A stretch of 48,555 nucleotides of DNA from Planctomycetales bacterium. Its GTDB lineage: Bacteria; Planctomycetota; Planctomycetia; Pirellulales; Pirellulaceae. How positions within the stretch are numbered: the stretch's first letter is position 1; the number at the start of each line of letters is the position of its first letter. The DNA is taken from the NCBI GenBank assembly GCA_020426625.1, contig JAGQPR010000007.1, positions 1 to 48,555 of the forward strand. The letters run 5' to 3'. The notes below the pieces were generated by a model, which did no database searches, was not told where the DNA came from, and saw only the letters and a program-made list of their open reading frames with translations. This document shows positions 5,995 to 16,009 of this stretch, in pieces. A program made the translations under genes and the position numbers.

Positions 5995-8900
5995 TTGCGT
6001 AAGGGACGAACGAATCATCCCTTTGTTGAGTCATCCGAGAACGGATGCGGCATCGGGAAAGTCATATCGATCGACGGTGAGACCGCAACCGTCGAGTACT
6101 TTCGCTCACCGGTCGACGATGAACCAGTGCGAAGGCAGGTTGCAACGCACAGCCTAACCCGCAAACTGCTGCACCCAGAGACGCGTGCGTATTATCGCAA
6201 TCCGGAAACTGACAGCATCGAGGTCGGTCGCGTTCTACATTACCAGAAAGATGACGACCTTTATCTCGTTCGGTTTCCGAACGACCAGCCGCGGATGCTT
6301 TCCAGCGATGAGTTTGAAGTCCGGTGCCGCCTTCCGATTGCGGAACCGACGGATCATTTGGCCAGCCAGGTCAATGAGACTGCCTTTTGGCATTCCGCGA
6401 GATCAGGATTCGTCCGGCACCTATTGGAACAGCACGGAACCAGTGGCGGACTGTCGGCGTTGCTCTCCTCATCCATTGAAATTGTGGCGCATCAAGCATC
6501 AGTAATTCGTCGAGTGTTGATGGATCCGTTTCAGCGATATTTGCTTGCCGACGAAGTGGGGCTGGGAAAAACAATCGAGGCTGGCGTCTTGATCAAACAG
6601 TTCACACTCGACGATCCGGATGACCACGGGACTATCGTCATTGTCCCCGAATCGCTGAGAGTTCAATGGCAGCAAGAACTAACCCATCGGTTTCATCTGG
6701 GCGCGTTGATAGGGAAGTCAATTCACATTGTTCCGAGTCATAACGAGAATGAACTGCAAGCCAGACTCCATGACGCACGCATGATCGTGATCGATGAAGC
6801 CCATCACCTAAGTTCCTGGGCTTGGTCTTCTGATTTAACTGAAAAAGCGATTTTCGATAGAGTTGCAAGCTCTACAGAGGATTTGCAGAGGCGAGTCTTG
6901 TTGCTATCTGCGACGCCGGTCCTTCACAACGAAAAATCATTCTTGGCGATGCTCCACCTGCTTGATCCACAAGTGTACCCCCTCGACAGTCTCGACACTT
7001 TCAAGCAGCGAGTGCAACTGCGGCAAGAAATTGCAGAACGAATGATGGACTTGCGAGAAGATGAGTCAAACTTCTTTCTCGGCGATACTCTGGAAGTGCT
7101 TGGCGATCTCCTGACGCACGATCGTGAGTTTCAGACGTTACGTGAACAACTCGCCAAGTTGATTGAGGAAGACGTCGACGAGCAAGACAATAACCGCATC
7201 CAATTGATCCGGTCGATCCGAACTCACGTAAGCGATATGTGGCGACTTCACCGTCGGATCTTGCGAAGTCGTCGCACTGATTCCACTTCTGCCTATCTAC
7301 CGGGACGAGGCGGTTCAAAGCGAATTACCTATGCATGCGATAACGAAAAGGGGCTCGCCGAAGCGATCGAACGTTGGCGGCTAAATGTGTCGGCATTCTT
7401 ATTCTCGGCGGAGGATCAAGAAAAGAAGGTGGCAAGTGAGTTGGCCCGCGTAATGGATGAATTGGCATCGTGCGAGCCAAGACAAGCTTTTGAAATGGCC
7501 TCTACACGTCTGCGAGAGGGCGACTCGAAAGCTATTGGTTCTCTGCCTCTATGCGTAGACGAGGCCGATGCGCTGCAACGAATCATTCGTGCAGCAAGAG
7601 ATTGTGACCACGCCGCAAGATTGCAAAAGCTCTATCAACTGGTCGGGGCAGGCGACGAGCAAGTTTCGTATGTGGTATTCGCCAGCGAACCAGAGACCGC
7701 GGATCTGATTTACGAATTTCTCGAACTGAGACTGCCGAAAGATCGGGTCCTGCGTCATTCGACAACTCGTTTTGAGTGGATGCAATTCAAGAGCGAACAC
7801 CGTGGCTATGTGCTCGTCTGTGACCGAGCAGCCGAAGAGGGGTTAAACCTGCAAAAGCGCGGTGCCTGTGCGATTCACTACGACCTGCCGTTCTCGCCCA
7901 ACCGCATTGAGCAGCGGATGGGTAGACTCGACCGCTTTGGTAGCGGAATGCCCGTGCAGTCAGCGGTTTTGGTTTGCGAAGGTTCCGCCGTTCAAAAGCG
8001 TTGGTTTGACCTAGTTGACGGTGCACTTGGGGTCTTCAATCGCTCGATTGCCAGTCTCCAATATGTTATCGAAGATGCGATGCAGGACGTGTTGAGCGGC
8101 TTTCTCGATTCAGGTGCAGACGTTTTCGCGGAAGCAAGCGAACGTCTTGGCGGCGACGAAGGACTTGTCGCCAACGAACTGAAGCGAATTCGCGCGCAGG
8201 ACGCGATCGACTCATTCGACACCGACGCGTTAACGCAAGATTTCGCGGATGAACTGGAAAATAGCGATCGCAAGCTGGGCCAGGCATCGTCAGAGGTTTT
8301 TGGCGATTGGGCGATTCGCAATCTCCGATTTCGTAGCACAGGTGAGGAGAAGCGTTCTGACGATGTTTTCACTTACGAATTCACGCGAAGAGTTGACCAT
8401 GGAGTGAGGCGTCCATTCGGAAGAGATACGCTAATCCCTGCTGATGAATTTGAGCGGGAATTTGCCGATTCAATCGACAAGCTTCCATTGGAACCTCCAG
8501 CAGTGTTTACAACGGTCCCGCTGACTTTCGATCGTGTGACATCGCAGCGTCGTTCTTGCCGGTTATTAAGAGTGGGCGATCCTTTTGTCGACGCCTTCGA
8601 AAGATTCACCCGTTGGGATGATCGGGGGATCTGCTATGCATTCTGGCGCTACGCACCAGAATTTCAATCTGACGACGATCCGGCCGTCTTCTTCAAATTC
8701 GATTTCGTTGTTTCGCCAGCGATTGGTCCGTTGGCAAGTCTGTGCAACCAACACGCCGGAGCCAGTTTGAACGCTGTACTGCGTCGCAGTCACGCGATCA
8801 TGCAACCGCGATTCACAACCATGTGGTTGGATGCAGATCTCAAACGCGTCATGTCTACTGACGCCCGAATGAAATGGCTGAAGCCCGTATTCAGCAAGCA

Positions 8901-9315
8901 CCGTACGACGATTGGGGAAGACTTCAATCTGAATCGTAGTCGTTGGGACGCCGCTTCCACCCTGTACGACATGTCGCTTTGGCGAGATCGTTGCATGGCC
9001 GCGCGGGAACGGTCAGAGAAACTTCTTCGCGAGCAGTCAGGCCTTCCCAAGTGGTCTGAAGAATGCATTGAAAAGGCTACTCACCAAGCCAGTCAAGTTC
9101 AACAGCAATTTCGATCTCGACTCGCAATGGCGAGCGGCCAGACAAGATCGTCGCTTGAAGTAGAACTTCAGTTTGAGTCTGGTCTACTGGACGCTCAGGC
9201 GGAACCGTTCCTTACGCTCAAAGTTGGTAGACTATTTCCCAGCCGAAAACATTGTCGAATCGCAAGCAATCACACCCCAAGTCAACGAACTAACCCGTTA
9301 ACCAAAGCAGCATAG
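5995..9315 (+). CDS. SNF2-family helicase, RapA/DpdE-like
   Basis: This is a 1,106-aa superfamily 2 ATPase. The N-terminus (residues 12-110) has two small beta modules (IGKVISIDGETATVEYF and VGRVLHYQKDDDLYLVRFPND), like the Tudor-type modules of RapA-like proteins. Helicase motifs are LADEVGLGKTIEAG (about 184-197), VIDEAHHL (264-271), LLSATPVLH (about 303), AAEEGLNLQ (about 612) and RIEQRMGRLDRFG (637-649). About 450 residues of unknown type follow. From memory, the layout resembles DpdE of 7-deazaguanine DNA modification loci. I chose TTG 5995 because AGGGGTGA precedes it and upstream residues are not family-like. It is the first gene of the operon that continues into Wadjet-like genes. Confidence 0.8.
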   Translation: MRKGRTNHPFVESSENGCGIGKVISIDGETATVEYFRSPVDDEPVRRQVATHSLTRKLLHPETRAYYRNPETDSIEVGRVLHYQKDDDLYLVRFPNDQPRMLSSDEFEVRCRLPIAEPTDHLASQVNETAFWHSARSGFVRHLLEQHGTSGGLSALLSSSIEIVAHQASVIRRVLMDPFQRYLLADEVGLGKTIEAGVLIKQFTLDDPDDHGTIVIVPESLRVQWQQELTHRFHLGALIGKSIHIVPSHNENELQARLHDARMIVIDEAHHLSSWAWSSDLTEKAIFDRVASSTEDLQRRVLLLSATPVLHNEKSFLAMLHLLDPQVYPLDSLDTFKQRVQLRQEIAERMMDLREDESNFFLGDTLEVLGDLLTHDREFQTLREQLAKLIEEDVDEQDNNRIQLIRSIRTHVSDMWRLHRRILRSRRTDSTSAYLPGRGGSKRITYACDNEKGLAEAIERWRLNVSAFLFSAEDQEKKVASELARVMDELASCEPRQAFEMASTRLREGDSKAIGSLPLCVDEADALQRIIRAARDCDHAARLQKLYQLVGAGDEQVSYVVFASEPETADLIYEFLELRLPKDRVLRHSTTRFEWMQFKSEHRGYVLVCDRAAEEGLNLQKRGACAIHYDLPFSPNRIEQRMGRLDRFGSGMPVQSAVLVCEGSAVQKRWFDLVDGALGVFNRSIASLQYVIEDAMQDVLSGFLDSGADVFAEASERLGGDEGLVANELKRIRAQDAIDSFDTDALTQDFADELENSDRKLGQASSEVFGDWAIRNLRFRSTGEEKRSDDVFTYEFTRRVDHGVRRPFGRDTLIPADEFEREFADSIDKLPLEPPAVFTTVPLTFDRVTSQRRSCRLLRVGDPFVDAFERFTRWDDRGICYAFWRYAPEFQSDDDPAVFFKFDFVVSPAIGPLASLCNQHAGASLNAVLRRSHAIMQPRFTTMWLDADLKRVMSTDARMKWLKPVFSKHRTTIGEDFNLNRSRWDAASTLYDMSLWRDRCMAARERSEKLLREQSGLPKWSEECIEKATHQASQVQQQFRSRLAMASGQTRSSLEVELQFESGLLDAQAEPFLTLKVGRLFPSRKHCRIASNHTPSQRTNPLTKAA

Positions 9316-9324
9316 GTGAATTCC

Positions 9325-9651
9325 ATGAGCATCGTAGTCGACGGATCCAGCCAGATGGCTGTGGCAATTCGGAAACACGAAAGCAATGAGCAGCTCTCCA
9401 AATTGCGACGGAGCTGGGAAGGCAACCTGGAAGTTGCTCAAGTCTGTGCCCAGCCACACTTCGGACGCATCTTGGTCGTTCTCAAAGACAAGAGCGGCTA
9501 CACCTTGCTGCGTTACTGGCCGGTTCCAGACTATGGAGCAGACCCAAATGGCGACGCTTTTGAGTTCGCGGTTAGCGCCGATGGTGACGGCGTTGATTTC
9601 GACACAGTTTTAAGCTGGTTGAACGACCCCAAGGCAGTTCGCAAAGGCTAG
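9325..9651 (+). CDS. unknown 108-aa operon protein
   Basis: The protein is small, acidic and probably beta-rich, and I do not recognise it. The central part reads FGRILVVLKDKSGYTLLRYW and the C-terminus DGDGVDFDTVLSWLND. It has no membrane segment and no cysteine cluster. ATG 9325 follows AGGTGA by five bases, better than GTG 9316. It sits 9 bp after the helicase and 25 bp before the MukF-like gene, so it is almost certainly co-transcribed. It may be an adaptor between the helicase and the SMC-like complex; that is only inference. Confidence 0.6.
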   Translation: MSIVVDGSSQMAVAIRKHESNEQLSKLRRSWEGNLEVAQVCAQPHFGRILVVLKDKSGYTLLRYWPVPDYGADPNGDAFEFAVSADGDGVDFDTVLSWLNDPKAVRKG

Positions 9652-9676
9652 ACACAGAGTCAATTAGCATCAAAAC

Positions 9677-10936
9677 ATGAAGCACAACGCCTCCGAATTC
9701 GTAAACTTCCTCGCGAGCCATTACCGGCCGATTGAGGCGATGTGTCGCGAGCGGGTGCGGTTTGAACGTGATGATGAGATTGCGTCCTTCCTGCTGCGAT
9801 TTGAAGACGATCACAAAAACGTCACTCGGTTGATCGGACGGATGCGTGAGGTTGGCGTTCTCCGCGAGCTTGCGGGACAGTGGTCTCCGCCTCCATTCTT
9901 AAGCGACTTCATGGACAAGCTGGCGGAACGACACGCGCTGGCAAGCCCCAAGGTAATTCAGGGCTGGATCGAAACGATTCGCGATTTCGTGGTCAAATTG
10001 GCGACCATTCTCGACACGGTTCAGTTCTCGCTCGACGAACTGCAAACCGACGAAGTCCATCACTTGATTCAGGAAATCGCCGACGTTTTTCAGACAATTG
10101 TGCGAACCGTCGAAGAAAACTGCGAGCGGATTGCCAATGAGGTCGCCGAATATCGGGCGATCGAAGACGCCCATCACCTACGAGCCAGGTTGTCTCGATT
10201 AGTTCAGTTGCAGAGCGAGTATCTCGATCCTGTCATCCGTATTCTGGACGTCAGTGGCGATTTGTTCGATTGCACCCAGCAAGTATCACACTGTTGCACC
10301 CGATTGATCGTTCGCAGTAGCCACGAAGCTGAGGACTCGGTTGCAGATGAAGCCGCGACCCTTCAGCGTGATGTTACGTGGCTACGCCGAGTGACGGTGC
10401 GACGCGCTGAGGAGGCGAGACGCGAACTTTCACCGTTGTGCGAGGCCGCGGGGAGGGAATCGAAGATTTCTGTTGGCGTTAACCGAGCATTGGAGCAAAT
10501 CCGAAGGCGAAATTGGCAATCGCTGCAGTTGAATGAATCGCTTTCCATCACGGACGAAAAAGACGGATCGTTATTCAGTGACGTTGCTGTGACGCGTTTC
10601 GCCGAGATTGCGGTAGAGGCGGCACCGGCGCAGGCTCCGACGATTCCCACGGATACGGTAGCGACGCTATCAAGTCCGTTGACAGTGGACGAGTTGATCG
10701 AGCAATTGGAGCTAGAGCAGCCGATCGACGACCTTCTGGAATGGATTCTAGAATACGACCCTAGTCTTACCGCAGACTCTGCGATGCGTTTGTTTCATGG
10801 CGTGATCTCTCACTTCGAGCAAGCAACTCCAACGGAGATTCGCCGCAACTACGACTGTGGCACACTTGCCGTCACGGCACAGCGCTGGAGATGGAGTGCC
10901 AAAGCAACTTCGCGGGCGAGAGCGTCGATCCAATGA
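9677..10936 (+). CDS. JetA/MukF-like condensin subunit (Wadjet-like)
   Basis: This 419-aa mostly helical protein begins a JetA-JetB-JetC-JetD-like series. Residues 1-75 look like a winged-helix segment (FVNFLASHYRPIEAMCRE, then VTRLIGRMREVGVLRE). Residues 90-290 are long amphipathic helices, and the C-terminus is helical (TVDELIEQLELEQPIDDLLEWILEY). Such organisation is typical of kleisin subunits that bridge SMC ATPase heads. The assignment rests mainly on order and the overlap with the MukE-like gene, not on a sequence signature. Its stop overlaps the next start (ATGA). Confidence 0.6.
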   Translation: MKHNASEFVNFLASHYRPIEAMCRERVRFERDDEIASFLLRFEDDHKNVTRLIGRMREVGVLRELAGQWSPPPFLSDFMDKLAERHALASPKVIQGWIETIRDFVVKLATILDTVQFSLDELQTDEVHHLIQEIADVFQTIVRTVEENCERIANEVAEYRAIEDAHHLRARLSRLVQLQSEYLDPVIRILDVSGDLFDCTQQVSHCCTRLIVRSSHEAEDSVADEAATLQRDVTWLRRVTVRRAEEARRELSPLCEAAGRESKISVGVNRALEQIRRRNWQSLQLNESLSITDEKDGSLFSDVAVTRFAEIAVEAAPAQAPTIPTDTVATLSSPLTVDELIEQLELEQPIDDLLEWILEYDPSLTADSAMRLFHGVISHFEQATPTEIRRNYDCGTLAVTAQRWRWSAKATSRARASIQ

Positions 10937-11613
10937 ACGATTCCGATACCGTCACGACCTACCCAACACATTTAGCTAGCGTCTTTCGCCTGCTTCGCAG
11001 TGGTCGCCATCTTTGCGTTGAAGACAAACCCGAATACCGAGATTTGCAAGTTCATTATGACCAATATGAATCGCTCTTTTTGGCACTCGGCTACAAGCTG
11101 AATCGCCATCACCAGAACTTCTTCTACTTCAGCGGTGGAAACACGCTGGCAACCAAGGGCTTGCAAAGCATTACTTTGTTCATGTTGATCCTGTTTCAAC
11201 ATTTGGAAGACAACAAGTTTGCCGATCCAGATCGTGCGTGGGAGCAGACGCTGACCAACCGCCTGTTTGCAATCGACGAATTACCGCATTTCAATACCGC
11301 TCAGCGCCGTAGCCAGATGTTTAGCTTGGATATATCGGAAGACAACGTTCGCGATAAAGTCTTGCGAACGATGACGCGACTGGGAATCATTCATTTGGTT
11401 GGAACCAAGCAGTTTCAGTTTCGTGCGGCCGTGTATCGGTTCGTCGAGCTTTGCCTGGACTACGCAACCGCAGACAGCCTCTCAGAAGCAAACGATTCAG
11501 AATTGGAGGAGCCAATTGCTGCCGAGCCGACAGGACAGAACGAATCGTCGCAATTGCCGGAAATGCCGAGTGATGACGAACAGTGGGAAGATGTTGAAGG
11601 TGACTACGAATGA
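10933..11613 (+). CDS. JetB/MukE-like condensin subunit
   Basis: The protein is 226 aa from the ATG overlapping the previous stop. It looks like a pair of winged-helix modules as in MukE, MksE and JetB (DUF4194): YRDLQVHYDQYESLFLALGY, then NRHHQNFFYFSGG, then QSITLFMLILFQHLED, and a second module VRDKVLRTMTRLGIIHLVG. Residues 185-226 form an acidic low-complexity tail. MukE-type proteins bind the kleisin and regulate the SMC ATPase. It overlaps the SMC-like gene by ATGA at its end. Confidence 0.65.
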   Translation: MNDSDTVTTYPTHLASVFRLLRSGRHLCVEDKPEYRDLQVHYDQYESLFLALGYKLNRHHQNFFYFSGGNTLATKGLQSITLFMLILFQHLEDNKFADPDRAWEQTLTNRLFAIDELPHFNTAQRRSQMFSLDISEDNVRDKVLRTMTRLGIIHLVGTKQFQFRAAVYRFVELCLDYATADSLSEANDSELEEPIAAEPTGQNESSQLPEMPSDDEQWEDVEGDYE

Positions 11614-14465
11614 CGCACTTTGGAGTCAACCGCCTTGTCCTACTCAACAGCGGGAACTATCTGCAAGCCAACATTTCGCTTGACCAGCCAGTTCACCTGT
11701 CGGCGAGTAACAATCGTGGAAAATCAACGCTTGTTAATTCTTTACAGTTCCTCTACATATCCGACCGTAGCAAGATGCGGTTCGGCAAACGCACGCTGGA
11801 AGATTCGCTCAAACACTATTTCGGCGAACAACGCTCTTACATCATCTACGAATGCCAAACACCCACCGGCGATCAGTGCATGTTGATTCGCGGGCGTGGC
11901 AATCTCGGCGGAAGTAGGTACGACCGGTACATTTACGATGGGAAGTATTCCGAGAACGACTTCATTGGTGCGAACCGCGAAATCACGGACTTTGAAGCCG
12001 TTTGCACGCGGCTTGCTGATCGCCATTTGAGCTTGGTGAAAGGCAGCGAGCTATGGAATGTACTGGCGGCAAATGCGCCAAGCAGCAGCGGACCATCGGC
12101 AGCAAGGTTGGGCCTGCTGCCGATCAAGCGACGCGATCAGTACACCGCTTTTTGTGACGTGTTTGTTCGATTGCTTTCCTTGCAAACCACTGACGCACGA
12201 GCGCTTCGCCAACTGGTAATCGAGTCACACGCGAGCGACATCGGCGAGCGTCGAATCGACATCGCTGGCGAGTACAGCGATGAGTTCGCGATGGCGGAGC
12301 GATCAGAGCATGAGCTTTTGTTTATGAGAAGTGTCGTTGAGCAAATTGACAAGGGAATCGAGCTGCGCCAGACCAAGCAAGAGATAGTCGAACAACTCTC
12401 CGCAAGTATGGCGTCCGTGTGGCAAGACGCCGCTGAAGTGCGGGTTCAACTCAGCGAACATTCTTCCCAACTTTTGAACGAAATCGAAAACAAGCGAAGG
12501 GGACGGGAAGCCGCGAACGCAGAAGAACGTGACGCACTGACACTGCAAGGCGAGCAAATCGCTGAGTGCAAGAGACTACAAAACGACTGGGACACCTTGC
12601 AGGAATCCAATGAACGCTGGGGGAATTACTCCGACGAATTCATTTCACAAATGCGACTTGCCGCTGACAAGGTCGCTCAAGACGCCAGTGATCTTCGACG
12701 GCAACTTTCGCAGTCGGAGAAACTTGACCTTGTAGCGATGCAGCGTTCCGTAAATCAGCTAAAGGCGAAAATCGAAACAGACAGACAGTACGTCGAGAAC
12801 TCCGAACGCACTCTAATTGCGTGGCTCGACCAAGCTGGTGTGACTCACGCGGACATCGCAAGCCTGCATCGTATCGCCCACCCTGAAATATTGAAGTCGA
12901 TCGTTGGTGAGTCCTCGGTCATTCAGGATGAGGACACTCTCGTCAAGCATGCAAAGTCGGTCGCAGCCAGGGTAACCGCTGAAGCCTACACGGATGAAGC
13001 TATCACGATCAAACTGTCGCCTCTCAGCGAATTTGAGATCGAGTCTTTGTTTGACGTCGATTCAGTACGAAACACTTTGAAGCTGAACGAGCAACGCCTG
13101 GTCGATGAAGAAGCTCGACTCGCAACCGCAAAAGATCAACAAGCTGCGCGTCAGCGCCTCAGTGAACTGGTAGTTGAATCGACCAAGAAAACCAACGAGC
13201 TTCGTGAATTTGATTCATACGTCGATGAGTGGGCGAAGCGTGAAGAGATAAAGCTTGAACTGGATGCAGCAAACGAAAATTTGGCTGATACGGTAAATCG
13301 CGTGAGCCAACTTGATACGCAAAAACGTGCTCTCGCGAAGGCGATCCTGAAACTTGAAGAGCGAGGAGGGCGGATTGACGAAAAGCAGGGTGTCGTCAAC
13401 ACGGCCGCTGTCAAATTTCGCGATACACTGACTGCGATTGGAATCGCGGGCGAGCTTGTCACAAGCCCCAACGAAGATCAAAACCAATCCGTCGATCGTG
13501 AACCCGAAGCAACGCTGCGATTTGCAGACAGCATTGCAAACCAACTTGGCAAGCTAACTCGGCGTGCAAGCGAACTCAACCAGATCGACCAACAGCTCTC
13601 GAGAGTCGAGTCTGGCATCCAAGCAGCGGCCCGAAAAGCCCAGACAACTCCGAGGTACTTCAATGACCCTGAGGAAGAATGGCGGCAGTTGACGGAAGCG
13701 CGACTCGCCTTTGATGATCTGGAAACCGCCGCGACCAAAGAATGGAATCATCTATTTACGACGCTCGGTGCCAGGATGAACGCGATCGTCACAGCAGTGC
13801 GAAAGATCAAAACAGAGGTGGAGAGAATCAAGCGAGGGCTCAAGGCGTATCAAGTCAGCAATCTGGCCGCAGTCGAGATATCTGTCGAAGAAACTCACGA
13901 TACCTATTCTGCGATTGAAGCACTATCGGAACCGGATAGTTTGTTCAATGATCGCGACTCCATCGAAATTGCCAAGCGTCGACTTCGTACCATGATCGAC
14001 TCAGCAGAAGTGATTGAATTGGAATCGCTGTTCGAGATCAAGATCAACATCCAGGACACAAGCGGCACATGGCGGCGAGCTGCCTCGCTGGACGAGATCG
14101 GCAGTACCGGCACTGGGATGACCGTCAAGGCGATGATCTTCATTCAGTTGATCCGTGCGATCGCTTCGGACGAACGGTTTCGACTTCACTTTTACATCGA
14201 CGGTCTTGGCGAGCTGGATGATGCCAACTTGAGTGCGACAGCGGGGTTGGCTGTTTCGCGAGGTATCTTGCCAATCACCGCCGACCCGCGTTTACACCTG
14301 GAACCACTCGCCCATCCCAGTGTCACTGTATACAGCCTCGGCCAATACTCCAACGACCAGTATTCAAACGGCAAGTTCTACATCGACGGTACACGCAGCT
14401 ACCAAGCTCGTCGAATTGCTTCGGACACCGGCTTAGATTCCCAAGAGGATTCCAGCGATGCGTGA
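11610..14465 (+). CDS. JetC-like SMC ATPase (MukB/DUF3584-like)
   Basis: This 951-aa protein has an ABC-type ATPase split by a coiled coil. The N-terminal P-loop ASNNRGKST (residues 32-40) lacks the usual first glycine. Residues about 230-780 are heptad-rich coiled coil interrupted near the middle. The C-terminal head carries a signature-like GSTGTGMTVKAM (about 829-840) and FYIDGLGELDDANL, where Asp864 is the Walker B aspartate. The next residue is Gly865 rather than the usual catalytic Glu, with Glu868 nearby. In Wadjet and Mks systems this subunit extrudes DNA loops. It is shorter than typical JetC (about 1,100 aa). Confidence 0.75.
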   Translation: MTHFGVNRLVLLNSGNYLQANISLDQPVHLSASNNRGKSTLVNSLQFLYISDRSKMRFGKRTLEDSLKHYFGEQRSYIIYECQTPTGDQCMLIRGRGNLGGSRYDRYIYDGKYSENDFIGANREITDFEAVCTRLADRHLSLVKGSELWNVLAANAPSSSGPSAARLGLLPIKRRDQYTAFCDVFVRLLSLQTTDARALRQLVIESHASDIGERRIDIAGEYSDEFAMAERSEHELLFMRSVVEQIDKGIELRQTKQEIVEQLSASMASVWQDAAEVRVQLSEHSSQLLNEIENKRRGREAANAEERDALTLQGEQIAECKRLQNDWDTLQESNERWGNYSDEFISQMRLAADKVAQDASDLRRQLSQSEKLDLVAMQRSVNQLKAKIETDRQYVENSERTLIAWLDQAGVTHADIASLHRIAHPEILKSIVGESSVIQDEDTLVKHAKSVAARVTAEAYTDEAITIKLSPLSEFEIESLFDVDSVRNTLKLNEQRLVDEEARLATAKDQQAARQRLSELVVESTKKTNELREFDSYVDEWAKREEIKLELDAANENLADTVNRVSQLDTQKRALAKAILKLEERGGRIDEKQGVVNTAAVKFRDTLTAIGIAGELVTSPNEDQNQSVDREPEATLRFADSIANQLGKLTRRASELNQIDQQLSRVESGIQAAARKAQTTPRYFNDPEEEWRQLTEARLAFDDLETAATKEWNHLFTTLGARMNAIVTAVRKIKTEVERIKRGLKAYQVSNLAAVEISVEETHDTYSAIEALSEPDSLFNDRDSIEIAKRRLRTMIDSAEVIELESLFEIKINIQDTSGTWRRAASLDEIGSTGTGMTVKAMIFIQLIRAIASDERFRLHFYIDGLGELDDANLSATAGLAVSRGILPITADPRLHLEPLAHPSVTVYSLGQYSNDQYSNGKFYIDGTRSYQARRIASDTGLDSQEDSSDA

Positions 14466-15036
14466 ATGGGAAATCGCTTTCCTGCGAAAGCTCCGCGACG
14501 CTTCCGCCGATGGCGTCACCCAATCCAGTATCCCCAAGCGTTGCCACGCGATCGTGAATGCACTCCGAGCGTGTGGAGCCGCCGACTACCTGCCATCGGC
14601 TGCAGGTCGCGGCATTCGTTTGAGAATCAAAAGCGAGACCTCCTTCAAAAGGTTCGTTGACTCACGCTGTCCCGCTGGCTTGGACATCGACCCGAGTGAG
14701 ATCCAAAGCCACGCCGACGCCATCGTGCATCTCGCAGACGCCAAGGCATTCAATCAGTCCATTGCCGAAGGTGTTTTCATCCGAGCGACCAAACCCAACA
14801 TCATCATCCAATCCGTTGACACCGGCGACACTATTCCCGTCAGCCAACTGACGGCAAGTACCGGCTGCGCCGCAATTCAGCTGTCCGACAAACGATCATG
14901 GACGTTTCAAGGCAGCGTTGCAGTCGTCGAGAATGCCGACGCCTTCTGGCTGCACGAGCGAGTGATCCCTTTTGTTGACCTCGTCATCTTCGCCAGCGGA
15001 AGAATGTCAGGCCGCCTACTCGACTGGTTTGCCTCA
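14458..15036 (+). pseudogene. JetD-like Toprim nuclease, 5' part (split by IS21)
   Basis: The first 193 codons encode an N-terminal helical/winged-helix region and the start of the Toprim domain: VAVVENADAFWLHER with the conserved Glu, then VIFASGRMSGRLLDWFAS. The frame runs into the transposon at 15037 and stops two codons later. The rest of the domain is found at 19251-19544. JetD-type proteins cleave the DNA trapped by the JetABC complex. The start overlaps the SMC gene by 8 bp. The deduced intact protein is 290 aa. Confidence 0.8.
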
Positions 15037-15301
15037 TGCTAACGATCGCTTAACAGCTACCGGTATCGATCATTAAGGATCGACCACATTCTGTTTACTT
15101 CCCCTCTTCCTTCGCCTCGTTTGCTTCGCTGGCGTTTGCTTCTGGTCAAAGGCAACTTTGATCGGTCTACTTCTCTGTTTTCTTCATCTGTTCGGCCGAC
15201 CGGCAGGCGGATTATTCTGGATATAGATACCTGCTGTTGAGATGTGCCCGAGAGGTCAACGCACGACCTCCCGGGCGGATCCGAGGGAGAAAGCACCTCC
15301 C

Positions 15302-15949
15302 ATGGGATACTCCCAGAATAATCAAAGTTCTCGCCAGGCCGCCACCGTCCGTCGACGCTGGCCCCTACGGCTGTGTCTGCGCAAGGGCTGTGGAAATCGC
15401 TTTCGACCGGGCGTCTGGAACCAACGCTACTGTCAAGAACCCGCTTGCCGGCGCGAAGTTCGACGGTGGTTTGCTGCCCGGCGGCAGCGAAAGCGAAGGG
15501 CTTCGGCAACGCATCGACAACAACATGCGCAAGCCGAACGACAACGAAGGATTCAGAAGAAGCAGCAAGCCAGCGGTCAAAACACCTCGCCCACCGCCGC
15601 AGCCGATCAACGCCGCGCGTGGTCACGCAGCAAACATTTTCACGAAGAATTTTGTGACCGGCCCGGCTGCTACCAGCCCCGCAGAACTTCTCCCCGCGCC
15701 CCGGCCAAATACTGTGACGACGACTGTCGGCAGGCCGTTCGCCGCGTGATGGATCGTGAACGTAAGTGGAAGCGGCGCAACACTTCGCCGCGTCGTCCGC
15801 CCTCCATGTTCAAGGACTCCCGGCACGGCAACAAGTCTGCCGCTTGGCGGTCACCAGAGGACAGTCAGCCGCATCGGCAAGCGGGCAGCGTCACCGGCGG
15901 AGGCGGCCAGCACGGACTCCGCAGTCCGCAACTATTCGCCGTCTTCTGA
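15302..15949 (+). CDS. IS21 passenger: Cys-rich, Arg-rich protein
   Basis: This 215-aa very basic protein has two putative zinc knuckles. The first is CLRKGCGNRF with RYCQEPACRREVRRW (about residues 25-55). The second is FCDRPGCYQPRR with YCDDDCRQAVRRV (about 115-150). Between them lies a KR/Q-rich helix. Proteins of this type accompany planctomycete IS21 elements, to my recollection. It probably binds nucleic acid; a role in transposition is inferred from position alone. ATG 15302 is the likely start. Confidence 0.6.
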   Translation: MGYSQNNQSSRQAATVRRRWPLRLCLRKGCGNRFRPGVWNQRYCQEPACRREVRRWFAARRQRKRRASATHRQQHAQAERQRRIQKKQQASGQNTSPTAAADQRRAWSRSKHFHEEFCDRPGCYQPRRTSPRAPAKYCDDDCRQAVRRVMDRERKWKRRNTSPRRPPSMFKDSRHGNKSAAWRSPEDSQPHRQAGSVTGGGGQHGLRSPQLFAVF

Positions 15950-16009
15950 ACGATCGCTATCTTGTCGAGCCGAAAACGTCACTGCCAATGACCTTCTCGG
16001 AGTCCGGAC

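Noticed and set aside
5995-9315. DISARM (DrmD-type SNF2 helicase)
   Set aside because: No DrmA, DrmB, DrmC or methyltransferase gene nearby; the following genes are SMC/Toprim-like.
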